From contig CAVPKH010000004.1 of assembly GCA_963705635.1 (NCBI GenBank), positions 558,001 to 622,000 on the forward strand: a stretch of 64,000 bases of DNA, in the 5' to 3' direction. Made by a program: the position numbers and the translations under genes. This document shows positions 48,636-56,705 of the stretch, in pieces (position 1 is the stretch's first letter; each line of letters begins with the position of its first letter). The DNA is from VRUE01 sp963705635 (lineage in GTDB: Bacteria; Actinomycetota; Thermoleophilia; Solirubrobacterales; 70-9). The notes below the pieces were generated by a model. That model worked only from the letters and a program-made list of their open reading frames with translations, ran no database searches and was not told where the DNA came from.

Positions 48636-50156
48636 CTACTGCCGGATGCGGTTGCGGCCCGGCCCGCCGTCGAGGCGATCCTGTCCGGGCCCGCCGCAGA
48701 TCAGGTCGTTGCCGCCACGGCCCTTGACCCTGTCGTTGCCGGCCAGGGCGGCGATCACGTCGCGGTGGCCGGTGCCCTTCAGCGCCTCGCCGCGGCGGCT
48801 ACCGACGATGGTCGCCTTGTGGCCCATGCAGCGCACGCCGCTGTCGCCTCCGTGGAAGCGCAGCAGGACCGGTCGCCAGGAGGTGCAGGAGCGGAAGCAT
48901 TCGGCCCCTTCGCCCAGCACGACGACGCGGCCGGTCGACTGCAGCGCCATCGCATCGACCTCGGCGATGCCGCCGATCGCGAAGCGCTGCTGCCAGCCAC
49001 CGGCGAAGGTGCGGTCCGGGCGCCCGTTGCCGAGCCGGCGCATCACCCAGAGCGACGTGTTCAGATCGCCGGCCGCATCGACGGTGCCGCCGAGCACGAG
49101 GCGCCCCGCGTCATCCATCACGGCGTGGTCGAGCGAGCCGGCGCTGGGCCCGAGCGAGACGATCCCGCCGCGGCCAAACTTGCGGTCCGGGCGCCCGTTT
49201 TCGAGCAGGCGGGCGATGAAGCTGATCAAGCCCTGCTGCCCCCGAACCGGGTGGCTGCCCATTACGTAGAGCTTGCCGTTGTCAAGCGGCACGATCTCGC
49301 TCAGCGAGGTGGACGAGCCGGCGCCGACCTGGCTGGAGAAGCCGCCGTCGAGGCTGCCGTCCGGGAAAAAGCGAGCGACGACGGCGCGGCCGCGACCAAA
49401 GCAGCATTCGTCGACGCCGACGACGGCCCGCCCCGCGGGGTCGATGGCGAGAGCGACGGGCTGGTCGTTGGGCAGCAGGTTCGTGGCCACGCTGCCCTGC
49501 TGGCCGAAGCCGGGATCGGGGGCGCCGTTGGACAGGTAGCGAGCGAGCAGCAGGTCGGTGGCCCCGCTGGATGCACTTCCCCGCTGCACGCTGCCGGCGA
49601 CGACGATCTTGCCATCGGCCTGGAGCGCGACCTCGGCCGCCGCCTCGATCCCGCCGAGGTCGGTCGTGACCTTGCCCGCCTGGCCGAAGCCCGGGTCGGG
49701 GGTGCCGCTGGGGCCAAGCCGGAAGAGGGCGACGTTGCTTTCGGTCGAGGTGGCCAGGACGACGTTGCCGCTGCCGTCGGCGGCGATCGAGCCGGTGGGA
49801 AGGCCGCTTTCCAGGGTCGTCGGCACCTGGATCGAGATGACCGCCCTGCCGCCCGAGCCATAGGCGAAGTCACGGAAGCCGTCGTGGCTGTAGCGAGTGA
49901 CGGCGAAGAGGCATTCCGGCTGTTTCGGGCAGGCTTCGCTGAGCACGAAGAGTTCGTCCTGCGGCCCGACGGCCGTGTCGACGACCCGCTCGGTGAACTG
50001 GGGGACGTCGAGGGCTGGCGAGATGCCGGCGAACCCCCTCTGGCCGAAGGTCTGGTCGAGATCAGCCGGGGCCGCGACCGCGAGCCCGGCCGTCGCCGCC
50101 AGGCAACCGCAGATCAATATCAACGCTGAGACAAACCGCCCTGCCTTCAAGAACAT
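48636..50156 (-). CDS. Secreted delta-60 repeat protein with RTX-like C-terminus
   Basis: 506 residues. After a signal peptide, six or seven units of delta-60 type occur (DLDQTFGQRGFAGI, DPGFGQAGKVTTDLGG, DPGFGQQGSVATNL, RKFGRGGIVSLG) each with an AxDxxGxIVV strand pair such as LQADGKIVVAGSV; these form a beta propeller. The last 50 residues (GTGHRDVIAALAGNDRVKGR, NDLICGGPGQDRLDGG) resemble hemolysin-type calcium-binding repeats. Extracellular structural or binding role; ATG 50156. Confidence 0.85.
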   Translation of the reverse strand: MFLKAGRFVSALILICGCLAATAGLAVAAPADLDQTFGQRGFAGISPALDVPQFTERVVDTAVGPQDELFVLSEACPKQPECLFAVTRYSHDGFRDFAYGSGGRAVISIQVPTTLESGLPTGSIAADGSGNVVLATSTESNVALFRLGPSGTPDPGFGQAGKVTTDLGGIEAAAEVALQADGKIVVAGSVQRGSASSGATDLLLARYLSNGAPDPGFGQQGSVATNLLPNDQPVALAIDPAGRAVVGVDECCFGRGRAVVARFFPDGSLDGGFSSQVGAGSSTSLSEIVPLDNGKLYVMGSHPVRGQQGLISFIARLLENGRPDRKFGRGGIVSLGPSAGSLDHAVMDDAGRLVLGGTVDAAGDLNTSLWVMRRLGNGRPDRTFAGGWQQRFAIGGIAEVDAMALQSTGRVVVLGEGAECFRSCTSWRPVLLRFHGGDSGVRCMGHKATIVGSRRGEALKGTGHRDVIAALAGNDRVKGRGGNDLICGGPGQDRLDGGPGRNRIRQ

Positions 50157-50247
50157 CTCCCCCTCTGCTCAGGTTTTACTTGGCCAACTTCTTCGGCCGC
50201 TCAAACACCGAGCAGTGGGCGAGTTGCGGTTCCGTGCCGGCCTGGGG

Positions 50248-51210
50248 CTACCACCAAACCGTGGAATCGAGGTTTTCGATCTCCTCGATCGGCTTGGTGT
50301 AGACGCCCGAGGAAAGGTACTTCCAGCCGTCGTCAGGAATCAGGAAAACCACGTTGCCGCCGTCGAGCTCGCCGGCGATGCGGGCGGCGATCGCGGCGAT
50401 CGCGCCGGAGGAGACGCCGGCGAAGACGCCCTCCTCGTCGAGCAGGCGCTTGGTCCAGACGATCGCGTCGCGGTTGGAGACCATGATCTTGCGGTCGAGG
50501 ATCGAGATGTCGATGATCGGAGGGATGAAGCCGTCGTCGAGCGAGCGCAGGCCGTCGACCATCTCGCCCTGCATCGGCTCGGCGGCGACGATCAGCGTCT
50601 CGGGGTTCTCCTCCTTGAGCCGCCGGCCGTTGCCCATCAGCGTTCCGCCGGTGCCGAGGCCGCCGACGAAGGCGGTCACCTCGTCCAGCTCCTCGAGGAT
50701 CTCGACCGCCGTGCCGTTGTAGTGAGCAAGCGGATTGGCCTCGTTGCCGTACTGGTAGGGCATGTAGTAGCCGGGGTCCTGGGACATCTCCAGCGCCACC
50801 TCGACCGCGCCGTTGGAGCCCTTGGCGCCCTCCGAGTAGACGATCTCCGCCCCGTACATCTTCAGCAGCTGGGTGCGCTCCTCGGTGACGTTGTCGGGCA
50901 TCACCACCTTCAGCGGGTAGCCCTTGCGGCGGCAGATCATCGCCAGCGCGATGCCGGTGTTGCCCGAGGTCGGCTCGAGGATCGTCTGCCCGGGCCCGAT
51001 CAGCCCACCGGCCTCGGCGGCCTCGATCATCGACTTGGCGACGCGGTCCTTGACCGAGCCGGTCGGGTTGTGGCCCTCGAGCTTGGCGTAGATGCGGACG
51101 TCGGGATTCGGCGAGAGCCGCGGCAGCTCGACCAGCGGCGTGTTGCCGATCGACTCGACGATGTTGCCAAAGCGCCCGCCGCAGGGCCGATTTAGAAGCT
51201 CTCCCGACAC
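50248..51210 (-). CDS. cysM: Cysteine synthase, CysM type
   Basis: 320 residues of fold-type II PLP enzyme: PLP lysine K54 in NPTGSVKDRVAKS, phosphate loop EPTSGNTGIALA, VGGLGTGGTLMG and the C-terminal LIPDDGWKYLSSGVYTKPIE. The extended C-terminus ending ENLDSTVWW fits the O-phosphoserine/CysO-thiocarboxylate-using CysM. The only usable start is GTG 51208-51210, which sits about 7 nt after a TATACT box, so the message may be leaderless. Works with CysO, MoeZ and Mec encoded nearby. Confidence 0.93.
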   Translation of the reverse strand: MSGELLNRPCGGRFGNIVESIGNTPLVELPRLSPNPDVRIYAKLEGHNPTGSVKDRVAKSMIEAAEAGGLIGPGQTILEPTSGNTGIALAMICRRKGYPLKVVMPDNVTEERTQLLKMYGAEIVYSEGAKGSNGAVEVALEMSQDPGYYMPYQYGNEANPLAHYNGTAVEILEELDEVTAFVGGLGTGGTLMGNGRRLKEENPETLIVAAEPMQGEMVDGLRSLDDGFIPPIIDISILDRKIMVSNRDAIVWTKRLLDEEGVFAGVSSGAIAAIAARIAGELDGGNVVFLIPDDGWKYLSSGVYTKPIEEIENLDSTVWW

Positions 51211-51255
51211 TTCAAAAAGTATAGCCAGGGTCAGCGAGGGTAGTGGGTCAGTTTG
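51209..51255 (-). promoter_or_regulatory. Two-block promoter of cysM
   Basis: On the minus strand: CAAACTGACCCAC (51255-51243), 17 nt, then GCTATACTTTTTGAAGT (51225-51209). The same two blocks with the same 17-nt spacing precede moeZ at 56706-56752, with diverged spacers. TATACT is a good -10; ACTTTTTGAAGT is a short palindrome; CTGACCC does not match a sigma-70 -35 at normal distance. Confidence 0.7.
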
Positions 51256-51278
51256 GTTTGAACGGTTAGGCTCGCTCC

Positions 51279-51686
51279 ATGCGTTGGGCGGCGCTGGCGA
51301 CGTTGGTGATCACGGCAGGACTCTTGATTGCTGGCTGCGGCGACACAGGCGCCAGTGAAGAAGAACTCCACGATGCCTACAAGCGGGGCTACTCGGCCGG
51401 GGAAGACACCGGGCGCATTCGGGCTGAAGCTTCAGCGGAAGAAGAATGGGAAGTCGGGTACGACGCGGGCTACAGCGATGGCGAAGAAGAAGCCTTCGAA
51501 CTCGAACAGGAATTCGAAGACGAAGAAAGTAGCCGAGAACTAGATCGCGAAATCGAAGCCGAAGAAACTCAGCGCGAAGCCGAAGAAGCCAGCGAAGAAG
51601 CCGAAGAAGCGAACGACGCTACCGAAAACCTGGAAGAAGAAATCGAAGCTGAAGAACGCTGCGAACGCTACGGCTACTACTGCTAG
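51279..51686 (+). CDS. Glu-rich acidic lipoprotein with atypical codon use
   Basis: 135 residues. Signal peptide ending LLIAGC (C20) marks a lipoprotein. The remainder starts with YKRGYSAGEDTGRIRAEA and GYDAGYSDGEEEA units, then a long Glu/Ala helix (EEASEEAEEANDATENLEEE) likely forming a coiled coil, ending ERYGYYC. Glutamate codons are nearly all GAA, whereas neighbouring genes use GAG, pointing to foreign origin. Function unknown; a surface-exposed acidic stalk is plausible. Lies at the left edge of the 51.2-56.7 kb accessory segment. Confidence 0.7.
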   Translation: MRWAALATLVITAGLLIAGCGDTGASEEELHDAYKRGYSAGEDTGRIRAEASAEEEWEVGYDAGYSDGEEEAFELEQEFEDEESSRELDREIEAEETQREAEEASEEAEEANDATENLEEEIEAEERCERYGYYC

Positions 51687-51689
51687 CCC

Positions 51690-51716
51690 TAGTCCAGCAG
51701 CGCCGGGATCTCGGCT
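51690..51716 (-). pseudogene. Remnant of a transposase 3' end
   Basis: CTAGTCCAGCAGCGCCGGGA continuing into TCTCGG matches the complement of the last codons of the transposase at 53575 (CTAGTCCAGCAGCGCCGCGA). Only about 26 nt of similarity. It begins 3 nt after the lipoprotein stop. A footprint of a lost IS copy. The stretch 51717-51871 holds nothing else I recognise. Confidence 0.5.
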
Positions 51717-51871
51717 TCCTGCTTCCTCTGAGCGGCAGCAACTCGCTCGGTACGGCTGAGATCTTGCTGAGGTAAGGACGGAGTCTCCGGGAGCCGATGG
51801 GCACCCATGAGATCGGTCCGCCCCTTCGCGATCGCAATGAAGTTGATCCCTGTGCAAAGGAGGGCACCGGC

Positions 51872-53578
51872 ATGACCCAGAGCGGAGCGTTGTTCTATGG
51901 GGACAACCTCGACGTTCTTCGTCGATATGTCGATGATGAGAGTGTCGATCTCGTCTACCTCGACCCCCCTTTCAACAGCAATGCCAATTACAACGTCCTA
52001 TTCGCTGAGCAGGACGGTTCGCGGTCAGCGGCCCAGATAAAGGCCTTCGGCGACACATGGCGCTGGGACCAAAGTGCCGCGAAGGCATATGAGGAAGCCG
52101 TGGAGAGTGGCGGGGATGTCTCAAGGGCGATGCGAGCCTTTCGAACCATCCTCGGTGCCAGCAACATGCTCGCCTATTTGGCCATGATGGCGCCCCGCTT
52201 GGTCGAGTTGCACCGGGTGCTGAAACCTACGGGAAGTCTTTATTTGCATTGCGATCCGACCGCGAGCCACTATCTAAAGCTGTTGCTCGATTCGGTTTTT
52301 GGTCCTCGCTGTTTTCGCTCGGAGATCGTCTGGAAGCGGAGCAGCGCTCACAGCGACACCAAACAGGGTCGGCGAATTCACGGCCACATTCATGACGTGA
52401 TCCTCTTCTACACGAAGGTAGAGGAATGGACCTGGAATCCGCTCTACACGCCGTACGAGCAGTCCTACATAGATTCAAAGTACAACCAGGTTGAGCCAGG
52501 CACGGGTCGCAGGTACCAGCTAGACAACCTGACGGCAGCAAAGCCAGGTGGAGATACCTCGTACGAGTGGCACGGGCGCAGGCCCTACAAAGGCCGTTAT
52601 TGGGCCTATTCGCGCGAGAAAATGGATCAAATGTTTGAGGAAGGAAAGATCTACCTTCCTGATAAGCCAGGGGCTGTCCCTCGCTTCAGGCGCTTTCTGG
52701 ACGAACAGCCGGGCGTTCCTTTGCAAGATCTCTGGGCAGACCTTGACCCAATAAACGCCAAGGCCGCCGAGCGCCTTGGCTATCCCACGCAGAAGCCAGA
52801 GTCGTTGCTCGAGCGAATTATCGAATCAAGCAGCAATGAAAACGACATAGTGCTTGACCCCTTTTGTGGCTGCGGAACCGCGGTGGCTGTTTCGGAGAAG
52901 CTCAACCGCCGATGGATTGGGATCGACATCACCTGTCTTGCTACGCACCTGATCAAGAGCCGGCTTTTTGATGCGTTTGGAGAGGGCATCGACTTCTCTG
53001 TAACCGGCGAGCCGACCACATTGGAGGAGGCAGCGCAATTGGCTGCGGAAGACCCGATGCAGTTCGAGGTTTGGGCGCTCGGACTCGTCGGCGCTCGCTC
53101 CGAGCAGAAGAAGAAGGGTCGAGACGGGGGCATTGACGGCGAGCTTCTCTTTCACGAGAAGGAGGGGGGCAAGACCCGACGGGTGATCCTCTCAGTCAAA
53201 TCAGGGAAGACGGGGGTCAGCCATGTTCGAGAATTGCGCGGAGTTATTGAGGAACACAGTGCCGAGATCGGGGTGCTGATAACCATGCGTGAGCCAACAA
53301 GGCCCATGCGGGAACTGGCAGCAAGCGCGGGGTTCTATGAATCTGGCTCAGAGGGTGTGGGTACCTGGGGGAAGCATCCCCGCATCCAGATTTTCACGGT
53401 TGCCGAGCTGTTGGGGGGAGCGAAGATCGACAAGCCCCCTCGAACCGGCAACCTCACATTCCGGCGAGCTCAGCGAGTCGAACGGAGCCGTAGGCTGCCA
53501 AGGACAGAGCCTCTTTTTCGCAATCTCGCAAGCGCGCCGGAGCTAGACCGGATCTTCCAGTCTTCCGGTAAGACCTAG
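51872..53578 (+). CDS. DNA methyltransferase fused to an Mrr-like endonuclease domain
   Basis: 568 residues from ATG 51872, which has an AAAGGAGG ribosome site 8-9 nt upstream. Residues 1-370: beta-class amino-methyltransferase with LVYLDPPFNS (catalytic DPPF 31-34), a target-recognition middle, and the SAM motif DPFCGCGTAV at 329. Residues about 395-500: Mrr/restriction-endonuclease fold with GRDGGIDGEL (416-425) and VILSVKSGK (D...xVK). Modification and cleavage may lie on one chain, or the nuclease half may act in defence. The stop overlaps the convergent transposase stop by two bases. AT-richer than its neighbours. Confidence 0.82.
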   Translation: MTQSGALFYGDNLDVLRRYVDDESVDLVYLDPPFNSNANYNVLFAEQDGSRSAAQIKAFGDTWRWDQSAAKAYEEAVESGGDVSRAMRAFRTILGASNMLAYLAMMAPRLVELHRVLKPTGSLYLHCDPTASHYLKLLLDSVFGPRCFRSEIVWKRSSAHSDTKQGRRIHGHIHDVILFYTKVEEWTWNPLYTPYEQSYIDSKYNQVEPGTGRRYQLDNLTAAKPGGDTSYEWHGRRPYKGRYWAYSREKMDQMFEEGKIYLPDKPGAVPRFRRFLDEQPGVPLQDLWADLDPINAKAAERLGYPTQKPESLLERIIESSSNENDIVLDPFCGCGTAVAVSEKLNRRWIGIDITCLATHLIKSRLFDAFGEGIDFSVTGEPTTLEEAAQLAAEDPMQFEVWALGLVGARSEQKKKGRDGGIDGELLFHEKEGGKTRRVILSVKSGKTGVSHVRELRGVIEEHSAEIGVLITMREPTRPMRELAASAGFYESGSEGVGTWGKHPRIQIFTVAELLGGAKIDKPPRTGNLTFRRAQRVERSRRLPRTEPLFRNLASAPELDRIFQSSGKT

Positions 53579-54408
53579 TCCAGCAGCGCCGCGATCTCTT
53601 CCAGCGACCAAACGTGATCGGCCACCCCGGCCGCCATCGCCGGAGTCCGGGGATAGCGCTCCTTCAGAGCTTTGTGGGGACGCGCGAAGTTGTAGTGCAT
53701 GAAGTGCAGGGAAACGGCGTGGGAGAGGTTCTCGATCTTGCGGCTGAACCCGTTGGTCAGCCGAGTGAACCGGCGCATGCCCATCCGCATCGTCAGGTTC
53801 TGCCGCTCGACGTAGCTGGTTGAGATCCGGTCGGGATCGGGATCGCCCTTCCGGGGCAGGCGCTTCGTGCCGGTGCAAACAGCCGGGCTGTATTTGCCCG
53901 GCTCCCCGCCCGAGACATAGGTCTTGTGGATCTGCGCCCAGTCGACCTGATGGCGGAAGGACGGCCCCACGGTCCCTTCGTACATGCGGTGCCCGTCAGT
54001 CGATAGCTGGATGCGGTTAGCCATCCGGCCCGCCAGGTCGGTGAGGAAGACTTCGGCATCGTCGGAGGTCCGCTCTCCGACTAGCCAGGAAGGGACCAGC
54101 TTCGTATCGGCGCAGATCGCCGTGAAGGTCCAGACATCGCCGTAGCCCGGCGTGCCCTTGAACTGCTCCGGCACGTTCTTGTTCTTGGCGTAGCAATACG
54201 CCCAAATCTCGTCGGCCTCGACCACTTGACAGGGGAGATCGACAAGCACGCCGTCCTGGTACTCGGCGCAGGCTTCCCCGAGATCGGCCAGCAGTTTCGT
54301 GATCGTGTTCTTGGCTGCCCCAGTCATACGCACCGTGGCGCGGATGCTGTTGCCCTCGACCAGGCAGCCGACGATCTGGGCGCGCTTCTCGGTGGACAGC
54401 CTGTTCAT
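53575..54408 (-). mobile_element. IS1-family-type transposase
   Basis: 277 residues. N-terminal HTH (NRLSTEKRAQIVGCLVEGNS, then IRATVRMTGAAKNTITKLL) followed by a DDE-type core: VVEADEIWAYCYAKNKN, GDVWTFTAICADTKLVPSWL, STDGHRMYEG, and YVERQNLTMRMGMRRFTRLT, with a NFARPHKAL motif near the end. I start at ATG 54408 (MNRLSTEK). No clear terminal inverted repeats were found, and two short remnants of its 3' end occur at 51690 and 58283. The frame is intact, so it may be active. Confidence 0.85.
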
Positions 54409-54531
54409 ACTGACTATTATGCTTAAGCGGTTACGCATTGTCAAGCAAGGAATCGCGGGACTCGTCCGGCTTAAAAAGACCGTGACCAACCTTCCTCGCT
54501 GATAGGCTGGAGGTGCCTGTTATGGGCCGAT

Positions 54532-54578
54532 CCCCCGTCGTCCGCTAGCTTCATCACAAGGTTTACGGACGGCGGGGG
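54532..54578. repeat. Inverted repeat in the gap upstream of the transposase
   Basis: CCCCCGTCGTCCG (54532-54544) and CGGACGGCGGGGG (54566-54578), 12 of 13 paired, followed on the plus strand by CTCTGTTT. Could be an IS-end or terminator hairpin. Otherwise 54409-54651 shows no gene. Confidence 0.45.
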
Positions 54579-54651
54579 CTCTGTTTAACGTCGACCGCCG
54601 CGCACGGCTAGGCCACTAAAGGGCAGGTCGACCGTGTCTCTCTCATCTTGC

Positions 54652-55464
54652 CTAGTCGCTCTTCTCCCCGACGGAGAACACGCTGTCGTCTGAAGGCACC
54701 GAAGCGGCTGGTTCAGGCTCGAACTCGTAGACCATTTCAAAGGTCAATTTGGCGAGGTTAAGCCAGCGGTCAGCCGACTCTCGGTCCCACGTAGATCCCC
54801 TCGGAAGCTCTTGCAAGAGACCCTGAATAAGTAGCGGGAGCGAGCGAGATCCCTCGGGAACCGTCGGGCTAGCCTTTGGGGCAGCCGTATCAGGGCTCTC
54901 CTGCGCTTTCTTTGGTAAATCGTTTGTCGAGTCTTTGGGCGCCAAACGCACGTTTCCTGCGTCGCGCTCGATTAGACCACCGGCTTCCAGGTACTCCAAG
55001 ACGATGCGGAGTTGCGATTCGTAGTCGGGGCCGGCCTGTGCCGCCTGATCGACAATGCGCAGGGTCTCCTTTTCAGCGAGCGCTCCGAAGCCCAAGCGTG
55101 GCAAGAGGGCCTCCCCAAACCAAGATCGTTCGAGAACCGGCGCAAGCTCGTGAGCCGCCCGATCAGCGTCCCATTCATAAGCTTGGGCGAAATTCACAAC
55201 CTCTTGAGAAGGCACGAACCCGCCCCCAACCCGCTCGACCAAACCGATATCTGCGAAGAACGGGTTGGCGAGGGAGACCGTGTTTTTGGAAAGGCTCACG
55301 TAGGGAGCTGTCTCCGCATTCCCCACGACTTTGCGAGAGGGTCCGCTTGCCGCAGCATAGGCTCGGAGGAGGTCCAGTTGCTTGGCGAAAGCAATCCGTG
55401 GTGTTGGAAGAATCCTGCGCTTCGTTTTAGGTGCGTCATTCATCTTGATCAGCATCATACACAC
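54652..55464 (-). CDS. Hypothetical protein with two winged-helix-like regions
   Basis: About 262-270 residues (ATG 55464 or the in-frame ATG of MNDAPKTKRR). LDLLRAYAAASGPSRKVVGN through ANPFFADIGLVERVGGGF and LRIVLEYLEAGGLIERDAGN look like winged-helix units; a Pro/Ser-rich linker and RLPLLIQGLLQELP-type region follow, ending acidic. Not recognised. It lies between an IS and tRNA-Asp in the accessory segment, so it may belong to a defence or mobile module. A 15-bp palindrome lies 14 nt upstream. Confidence 0.6.
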   Translation of the reverse strand: MCMMLIKMNDAPKTKRRILPTPRIAFAKQLDLLRAYAAASGPSRKVVGNAETAPYVSLSKNTVSLANPFFADIGLVERVGGGFVPSQEVVNFAQAYEWDADRAAHELAPVLERSWFGEALLPRLGFGALAEKETLRIVDQAAQAGPDYESQLRIVLEYLEAGGLIERDAGNVRLAPKDSTNDLPKKAQESPDTAAPKASPTVPEGSRSLPLLIQGLLQELPRGSTWDRESADRWLNLAKLTFEMVYEFEPEPAASVPSDDSVFSVGEKSD

Positions 55465-55477
55465 CGGCCCGACACAT

Positions 55478-55492
55478 GAGTTGACTCAACTC
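55478..55492 (-). promoter_or_regulatory. 15-bp palindrome upstream of the winged-helix-like gene
   Basis: GAGTTGACTCAACTC is a perfect palindrome about a single central base, 14 nt before the gene start. A candidate operator for autoregulation. Confidence 0.45.
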
Positions 55493-55543
55493 CTACTCAA
55501 CTGCCACTGAAGTGCCGTGCTCCTCTGATAAGCTGAGCGGCGT

Positions 55544-55559
55544 CGTCAGCTAGCTGACG
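55544..55559 (+). promoter_or_regulatory. 16-bp perfect palindrome in the tRNA-Asp leader
   Basis: CGTCAGCTAGCTGACG ends 5 nt before the tRNA. A TGATAAG at 55526-55532 is a plausible -10, placing the palindrome in the 5' leader of the precursor tRNA, where it could form a stem for RNase processing. Confidence 0.45.
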
Positions 55560-55564
55560 ATTGC

Positions 55565-55637
55565 TGGCGGGTAGCTCAATTGGCAGAGCGCGTCCCTGTC
55601 ACGGATGAGGTTGTGGGTTCGAGCCCCACCCCGCCAG
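55565..55637 (+). tRNA. tRNA-Asp (GTC)
   Basis: 73 nt cloverleaf: acceptor TGGCGGG with CCCGCCA, D stem GCTC/GAGC, anticodon stem CGTCC/GGATG with loop CTGTCAC (anticodon GTC), T arm GTGGG TTCGAGC CCCAC, discriminator G73, the aspartyl identity base. CCA is not encoded (CAT follows). The 5' base T pairing with A72 is unusual, as most tRNAs start with G. Confidence 0.95.
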
Positions 55638-55689
55638 CATCCTTGCAGCGCTTGACGTGCGCAGAAACGGCGCTGCTACTATGGCTTTG

Positions 55690-55717
55690 TCCGTGACAGG
55701 AATGCGTTTGCTCTGCC
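55690..55717 (-). other. Inverted tRNA-Asp-like fragment
   Basis: On the minus strand this reads GGCAGAGC, a short insert, then CCTGTCACGGA: the D-stem/anticodon-arm segment of the tRNA-Asp at 55582-55605, in reverse orientation with 11 and 7 nt exact blocks. Flanking sequence does not complete a tRNA. Possibly a degraded tRNA copy, an attachment-site scar, or an antisense element. Confidence 0.5.
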
Positions 55718-55743
55718 GGAGTGATTGGCGGCGCAGACTCAAG

Positions 55744-55790
55744 AAGACCCGCCTCGGGATGGCCTTTCGTAATTCTTCCCGGCGGGTCTT
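55744..55790 (-). terminator. Hairpin downstream of the small Lys/Ala-rich gene
   Basis: AAGACCCGCC (55744-55753) pairs with GGCGGGTCTT (55781-55790). It lies between the tRNA region and the convergent gene ending at 55842; either side could use it as a transcript end. Confidence 0.45.
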
Positions 55791-55841
55791 CGCCTTTGAA
55801 GGGTCCAAAAAGAATTGAAGGCCTGTCCGAAAGGCTTGGGC

Positions 55842-56075
55842 CTAGGGGGTTTTCCCCCAGCGAGCTTCGGCAGCCTTCTTGGCGGCCTCGCTCCGTTCCT
55901 CAGCGCTCATCTTGGCGGCACGGGCTGCCCCGCCCTTCTTGCCGCCTCTGCGACCCAGAGCGACTGCGGCTGGGTCTTTCCCATCGTCTATCGGAGGCGA
56001 GCCATCAGTCGCATCCCCCACGATGGCCGCAGCAAGTCGGTTGAGATCAGCAGGCTTCTTGGACTGCTTGGCCAT
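55842..56075 (-). CDS. Small Lys/Ala/Gly-rich conserved protein
   Basis: 77 residues: a mixed N-terminus, then VALGRRGGKKGGAARAAKMS followed by AEERSEAAKKAAEARWGKTP. The GRRGGxKGGxARAAxxSxEER...AKKAAxARW pattern is a widespread short family, often in mobile or phage-related surroundings; the basic helix suggests nucleic-acid binding. Follows the XRE gene by 2 nt, so the two are cotranscribed. Confidence 0.75.
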   Translation of the reverse strand: MAKQSKKPADLNRLAAAIVGDATDGSPPIDDGKDPAAVALGRRGGKKGGAARAAKMSAEERSEAAKKAAEARWGKTP

Positions 56076-56077
56076 GC

Positions 56078-56650
56078 TCAGAGCGTAGCGGGGTCGTCGG
56101 GCTTGAACTGCCCGTGCCGAACGTCCCCCGGCTCCCAGACGATGCCCTCGAAGAACGTGCCGGGATTGACTTCGAGTGCCGCCGCCAGCTTGGCGACCGT
56201 ATCGACGCGAGCCACGCGCAAGCCGCGCTCTAGCTGGGAAACCTCTGTGCGATGCACCGAGGCGCGGAAGCTCACTTCCTCCTGAGACATATCTGCCCGC
56301 TTGCGGATGCGAGCCAGGTTGGCTCCAAACTGCCGAGCGACGCTCGCCAGGCGTCCAATCGGTGCGCGTGGTAGGCGGCGTCGGTCACGAGGATCGTCTG
56401 GCCGTGAAGTCGGACCAAGCCGTAATCGCTGAGCCTTCCTCACGGCGCGCTCGACGGCTTCCTTGCTGCCGATCTCCCTGCTCATTTCGAGCATCGTTCT
56501 GTGGTGCGGATGACTGGCCACGGCAAGGGCCAAGACCGCCCGCTCCGTGCGTTCGGGGTCTCTCGGCGCATGCCGAATACGCTTTGCCTGCATGGGGAGC
56601 TTCGCCTCCTCGTGCCAGGCGCCCGGGCGTTCCACCGCCGCGGGCGCCAT
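56078..56650 (-). CDS. XRE-family regulator with N-terminal winged-helix-like part
   Basis: Up to 190 residues (ATG 56650; the internal ATG at 56593 has a GAGGAGG site and may be the true start). The C-terminal half is a Cro/XRE HTH: GANLARIRKRADMSQEEVSF, RASVHRTEVSQLERGLRVAR, then VDTVAKLAAALEVNPGTFFE. The N-terminal part (RTERAVLALAVASHPHHRTM and KEAVERAVRKAQRLRLG) looks like a winged helix. Two perfect palindromes upstream are likely operators. Confidence 0.8.
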   Translation of the reverse strand: MAPAAVERPGAWHEEAKLPMQAKRIRHAPRDPERTERAVLALAVASHPHHRTMLEMSREIGSKEAVERAVRKAQRLRLGPTSRPDDPRDRRRLPRAPIGRLASVARQFGANLARIRKRADMSQEEVSFRASVHRTEVSQLERGLRVARVDTVAKLAAALEVNPGTFFEGIVWEPGDVRHGQFKPDDPATL

Positions 56651-56691
56651 TTCGTCTGTTGGTCAGACGAAGCTAGCGCGAGATCGCGCTA
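56651..56691 (-). promoter_or_regulatory. Two adjacent palindromes upstream of the XRE gene
   Basis: TTCGTCTG, TTGGT, CAGACGAA (56651-56671) and TAGCGCGA, GA, TCGCGCTA (56674-56691). Both have perfect 8-bp arms and differ in sequence. The first touches ATG 56650, arguing that the translated start is the downstream ATG 56593 or that the mRNA is leaderless. Confidence 0.5.
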
Positions 56692-56705
56692 CGTGGGCGT
56701 CATTT

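Noticed and set aside
55565..56700. Integrative element inserted at tRNA-Asp
   Set aside because: No integrase gene and no duplicated tRNA 3' end found within the window; only an inverted internal fragment.
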